In this document: in pieces, positions 5,798 to 8,186 of the stretch
Position numbering within the stretch: the first letter of the stretch is position 1
Layout: each line of letters opens with the position of its first letter
Assembly: GCA_934157205.1 (NCBI GenBank)
Contig: CAKPHJ010000039.1
Location: forward strand, 1-8,186
Length of the DNA stretch: 8,186 nt
DNA from: an uncultured Clostridia bacterium
Lineage (GTDB): Bacteria; Bacillota; Clostridia; TANB77; CAG-508
Reading direction: 5' to 3'
Notes under the pieces: model-generated
Databases searched by the model: none
What the model saw: the letters and a program-made list of their open reading frames with translations, nothing else
Told to the model about the DNA's origin: nothing
Position numbers and translations under genes: made by a program

Positions 5798-5837
5798 AAA
5801 AAACAGTTTATGTCAATGGGTATAAGCTGTTTTTTTT
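5798..5837 (+). terminator. rho-independent terminator of tRNA-Met
   Basis: A 14-bp stem, AAAAAACAGTTTAT (5798-5811) with ATAAGCTG plus T residues (5822-5835, one G-T wobble), encloses a 10-base loop and ends in eight T residues. Confidence 0.85.
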
Positions 5838-6118
5838 ATATAATAAATTTTTATAATAACTTATAATATTTCATTAAAGTATCAAGATTTTCATGAATTT
5901 TAAATTTTTAATTTTTACCAGTTCCCTAATTTAAAACAATTTAGTTTTCAAAAAAATAAAACGAAAATATTAGAAAATGTTAATAAAATGGCAAATTTTG
6001 TATAATATATTTCGTACAAAAAGTTATAGAAAAAATCAAAATAAAAAACAAAATATAAGAAATAGAATGAAAAAGTTTAATTGAGGCAGAAAAATTGAAA
6101 AAATAAACAGGAAGAAGA
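5838..6118. other. AT-rich gap without a gene
   Basis: No ORF of useful length and no RNA gene is seen. A TATAAT at 6001-6006 has only a weak -35 match (TGTTAA, 5978-5983). After it, AATTGAGGCAG followed by TTGAAAAAATAAAC (about 6080-6109) looks like a ribosome binding site and the degenerate start of a Lys-rich protein. It could be the decayed front of the nuclease-family gene whose tail is at 6164-6373, but this is a guess. Confidence 0.35.
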
Positions 6119-6168
6119 TAGCAAAGGTAATTGCTACTTTCTTTTATTTCTTGTAAAATAAAAGAAGG
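6119..6168. repeat. two directly adjacent hairpins
   Basis: TAGCAA (6119-6124) pairs with TTGCTA (6131-6136) around AGGTAA. The next base begins a second stem, CTTTCTTTTATTT (6137-6149) with AAATAAAAGAAGG (6156-6168, one G-T pair), around CTTGTA. No base lies unpaired between the two hairpins. They sit at the point where similarity to the nuclease family begins, so they mark a rearrangement junction or the end of an inserted element. No T tract follows, so this is not an ordinary terminator. Confidence 0.55.
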
Positions 6169-6373
6169 AAATAGAACAAAAGGGTATAAGGCAATAATGG
6201 TAGAATTTAAATACTTAAAAAAAGGAGAAAAATCAAAATTAGAAGAAAAGCAAAAAGAAGCAAGAGAGCAAATTGAAAGATACAGCGAATTTGAAGAAAT
6301 AAAAGAAATAGAAGGCTTAAGAAAATATACAATAGTTGTAGCAACAGATGAAATTTATGTCGAAGAAATTTAA
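6131..6373 (+). pseudogene. C-terminal remnant of an AAA-ATPase-like/PD-(D/E)XK nuclease protein
   Basis: The frame is open from 6131, but resemblance to the family starts at about 6164. It reads EGNRTKGYKAIMVEFKYLKK, then a KLEEKQKEAREQIERYSEF helix and a LRKYTIVVATDEIYVEEI end. This is the C-terminal tail of the large gut-Clostridia family that joins an AAA-ATPase-like N-terminal domain to a PD-(D/E)XK domain (PF08011-type), normally over 500 residues. The ExK half of the nuclease motif is present (E-F-K in VEFKY), but the upstream Asp, the rest of the nuclease fold and the whole ATPase are gone. No ribosome binding site precedes the in-frame ATG at 6197. The natural stop is retained. It is almost certainly a non-functional fragment left by a 5' deletion. 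Confidence 0.7.
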
Positions 6374-6419
6374 TAATAATTTTAACCTAATTTGCTTTGT
6401 GGCAATATAGATTGTAGTA

Positions 6420-6451
6420 TTTTTATATACTGTGAATATAGTATGTAAAAA
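6420..6451. repeat. hairpin upstream of the surface-protein promoter
   Basis: TTTTTATATACT (6420-6431) pairs with AGTATGTAAAAA (6440-6451, one G-T wobble) around an 8-base loop. No T tract follows, so termination is doubtful. Its position just upstream of the -35 box at 6465 would also suit a regulator binding site. The remaining intergenic bases from 6374 show nothing else. Confidence 0.35.
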
Positions 6452-6464
6452 TTGTGAAAATTTC

Positions 6465-6493
6465 TTGTGTTTTTTGAAAAAATATGTCATAAT
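6465..6493 (+). promoter_or_regulatory. promoter of the LPXTG surface-protein gene
   Basis: TTGTGT (6465-6470), a 17-base spacer and CATAAT (6488-6493) with a TG at the extended -10 position (6485-6486). The leader to ATG 6561 is about 60 bases. Confidence 0.6.
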
Positions 6494-6560
6494 CAATTTG
6501 AAAAGACAAAATAAAAATATATACTAACGAAAAATAAAGTTAAGGTGAGGGGATTTTTTT

Positions 6561-7703
6561 ATGAAGGAAAATAAATTATACAAATTATTAGTAACAATTC
6601 TAACAATTGTGTTTAGTTTTACTATATATTCTACATCTTATGCAGATAACGAGAGAATAACAAATGATTTTAAAATAAATTCATATGTATCATTTAATAA
6701 TAAAAGTGTATATGGTTGCAATATAGAAAAAGATGGCGAACTGAAATCATTATCTATTGATGCAAAAGAATTTAATTTACCATCTAATTTATATGATTAC
6801 AGAGATTATATTCGCATGAGAATAACATATACTGAAGACGATTTAAAAGTATATGATTGTAAAGTAATTAACAATAAAACAGGTGAATTGATTGAAGATT
6901 TGTCTGAAGAAAATATAAATAGATTATTTAATATTGAATATGGTAAAAATATTAATGAAAAATCATGGACTGATAAAATAAAATTATCTGAAATAAATGA
7001 GAATGCAATTTATAAATATACAGCAACTTCTACAACGCAATTTCCTAAAATTGAAAATGATATAGGTAAAAATTGTATAATATATATAAAACAAAAAAAT
7101 GATGACACATACGATAGAAAAATAAATATGTCAAAAAGTATTTTAGGAGATGGAATATCATTTTCATTTAATGAATATAATGAGGGAGAATCGTTTTGTT
7201 TTATGTATCAAACCCTTGAAAATAGTGAGTTACTTAAACTAGTTGAAAAAGATGAAATTATATATTTGAGCAAATACAAAGATGGTGATAAATTAGAGTA
7301 TCAATTTGAAAAATATATTTATAATGATACAGATAAAAATATAATAGTTAATACCAAAAATACAGCTTTTAATATTGAAAATAGTAAATCAGTGGTAATA
7401 AGGCAAGGTGAAATTTATGGATTTGACTGGACGATTGATGAAGCTACTATTAGTTTTGAACAAGATAATACTAATGAGAATAAAAATAGTAAAACAGAAG
7501 AAAATAATGGTAATAGTACAATCACACAGATAGATAATAATAATTTAAAAGAAATAGAAAGTAGTAAAGATAATACTATTGTAGAATCATCTAAATTGCC
7601 TCGAACAGGAATTTCTAGTACTATGGTTATTATGATTTTAAGTTTTGCTATTATAATGATTGTAATGGGAGTAAAATCGAGAAGACTTAAAGATATAAAA
7701 TAA
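6561..7703 (+). CDS. LPXTG-type cell-wall-anchored surface protein, unknown family
   Basis: The 380-residue protein has all the marks of a sortase substrate. A signal peptide has basic residues then a hydrophobic core (about 9-22), with likely cleavage after the Ala in TSYA (residue 28). A mature ectodomain spans about 29-300. An Asn/Ser/Glu-rich linker (301-345) reaches the wall. LPRTG is at 346-350, followed by a membrane segment (about 353-371) and a basic tail KSRRLKDIK. Sortase would cut between Thr and Gly and join the protein to peptidoglycan. I do not recognise the ectodomain. It looks beta-rich with four scattered cysteines (53, 100, 172, 213), and its ligand or activity is unknown. 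GGTGAGGGG (6544-6552) lies 8 bases before the ATG. No sortase gene is in the window. It has its own promoter and terminator, so it is a single-gene unit. Confidence 0.85.
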   Translation: MKENKLYKLLVTILTIVFSFTIYSTSYADNERITNDFKINSYVSFNNKSVYGCNIEKDGELKSLSIDAKEFNLPSNLYDYRDYIRMRITYTEDDLKVYDCKVINNKTGELIEDLSEENINRLFNIEYGKNINEKSWTDKIKLSEINENAIYKYTATSTTQFPKIENDIGKNCIIYIKQKNDDTYDRKINMSKSILGDGISFSFNEYNEGESFCFMYQTLENSELLKLVEKDEIIYLSKYKDGDKLEYQFEKYIYNDTDKNIIVNTKNTAFNIENSKSVVIRQGEIYGFDWTIDEATISFEQDNTNENKNSKTEENNGNSTITQIDNNNLKEIESSKDNTIVESSKLPRTGISSTMVIMILSFAIIMIVMGVKSRRLKDIK

Positions 7704-7725
7704 ATATAAGTATAAAACAAATAGT

Positions 7726-7752
7726 AAAGGGACTTTTTTATAGTCCCTTTTC
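7726..7752 (+). terminator. rho-independent terminator of the surface-protein gene
   Basis: AAAGGGACT (7726-7734) pairs perfectly with AGTCCCTTT (7742-7750) around a 7-base loop. The stem's last T residues run into a short TTTTC tail. Confidence 0.85.
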
Positions 7753-7789
7753 GTTATGAAAATTTATTTATATTTGTCTGAACTATATT

Positions 7790-7812
7790 AATAATAAATT
7801 CAATTTATTATT
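7790..7812. terminator. all-AT palindrome between convergent genes
   Basis: AATAATAAATT (7790-7800) and AATTTATTATT (7802-7812) are perfect inverted repeats around one base, directly abutting the stop codon of the minus-strand gene. It could end that transcript, but the stem has no G-C pair and the T tract on the minus strand is poor. The tail may instead be covered by the hairpin at 7726-7752. Confidence 0.3.
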
Positions 7813-8186
7813 TTATTTTTTTTCAATATTATTAATTTCTTCTATAGACAATCCAGTTATTTTATGAATTATATTTTTGTCAAATTTTTCGTTTAGCATT
7901 TTTTTAACAATATCTTTTTGTTTTTGAGCTATACCAGATTTAATGCCCTGTGTCATGCCTTGTTTTATCCCTTGTTTAATACCTTGTGTAATACCAGCTT
8001 TTAAGCCTTTATCATATCCAGCATCTTCAATGGCTTTTTGATCCATTATGTATTTTTCTCTTAGTTCAGCAAGGTATATTTCACGTTCATCTTGGCTTAT
8101 TTCTTCTAATACTTCTTTAGCTTTTTTAATTTCTTTATTTGACATACCATTCACCTCATTTGGATTTTGTATAAATTCTATCCATG
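7813..8186 (-). CDS. Rpn/PD-(D/E)XK nuclease family transposase-like protein, C-terminal part
   Basis: The frame is open to the right edge, so the protein begins outside the window; at least 124 C-terminal residues are seen. WIEFIQNPNE at the edge, then EIKKAKEVLEEISQDERE and an IYLAELREKYIMDQ helix, are typical of the region after the nuclease core in Rpn-like proteins (PD-(D/E)XK nuclease family transposase, PF12784-type). These proteins promote DNA cleavage and recombination and are often scattered as fragments. A repeat tract of G-I-x-Q units follows (about 24 residues). The end, MLNEKFDKNIIHKITGLSIEEI, is a small helical domain common at the end of this family. A GTG at 8154 could be read as a start, since GAGGTGA is nearby, but open frame and family-like sequence continue upstream of it. 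The catalytic residues would lie beyond the edge, so activity cannot be judged. Confidence 0.75.
   Translation of the reverse strand, partial: WIEFIQNPNEVNGMSNKEIKKAKEVLEEISQDEREIYLAELREKYIMDQKAIEDAGYDKGLKAGITQGIKQGIKQGMTQGIKSGIAQKQKDIVKKMLNEKFDKNIIHKITGLSIEEINNIEKK
7924..7995 (-). repeat. 12-base tandem repeats encoding G-I-x-Q units
   Basis: Six consecutive 12-base units encode GITQ, GIKQ, GIKQ, GMTQ, GIKS and GIAQ, preceded by a degenerate GLKA. Third-codon positions differ between units (GGT, GGG, GGC; ATT, ATA), so the array is not a recent expansion. Variation in unit number is common in this family. Confidence 0.75.

Noticed and set aside
7415..7720. Minus-strand open frame of 101 residues
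   Set aside because: It is antisense to the linker, LPRTG and membrane segment of the surface protein; its hydrophobicity reflects that composition only.
8152..8154. GTG at 8154 as the true start of the Rpn-like protein
   Set aside because: The frame stays open upstream to the edge and reads family-like sequence (WIEFIQNPNE), so the gene is more likely cut by the window.

Overview
The window comes from a very AT-rich, low-GC Gram-positive genome, most likely a spore-forming member of the Clostridia and plausibly an uncultured gut lineage. The support is the base composition, strong AGGAGG-type ribosome binding sites, sigma-A promoters, a yaaL-bofA pair (bofA is a sporulation gene), a glmS ribozyme, an LPXTG-type surface protein and a C-terminal part of an Rpn/PD-(D/E)XK transposase-like protein. 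The genus cannot be fixed from the sequence alone.

Layout. Positions 1-218 hold no convincing gene; a short repeat at 79-101 also occurs in a hairpin element near 5.1 kb. Next come yaaL (219-503, +) and bofA (601-862, +). bofA carries a one-base frameshift at about position 802. A strong bidirectional terminator (885-918) separates bofA from the convergent glmS (920-2758, -). The glmS leader contains a recognisable glmS self-cleaving ribozyme (about 2830-2957), with a sigma-A promoter upstream (3014-3042). Divergent from it is an MTA/SAH nucleosidase gene (3139-3831, +). A separately promoted NAD(P)-binding protein of the diaminopentanoate dehydrogenase/DapB-like type follows (3952-5028, +).

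The second half is accessory in character. It has a MITE-like inverted repeat flanked by 7-base direct repeats (5100-5194), then a small gene of unknown function (5335-5610, +) whose Shine-Dalgarno is separated from the ATG by a perfect hairpin. A tRNA-Met(CAU) follows with a consensus promoter and its own terminator (5648-5837). Then come two back-to-back hairpins (6119-6168) at the broken edge of a C-terminal PD-(D/E)XK nuclease remnant (to 6373), and a secreted, sortase-anchored protein of unknown family (6561-7703, +). The window ends in a convergent Rpn-like nuclease fragment that runs off the right edge (7813-8186, -).

Functional links. glmS makes glucosamine-6-phosphate for peptidoglycan, and the ribozyme in its own mRNA lets that product shut it down. 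The nucleosidase recycles methylthioadenosine and S-adenosylhomocysteine. bofA would normally hold back pro-sigma-K processing during sporulation. The other genes do not form an obvious pathway. I see no complete novel multi-gene system. The best leads are the bofA frameshift, the hairpin-bridged translation start, the MITE-like repeat family and the tandem hairpins at the nuclease remnant.
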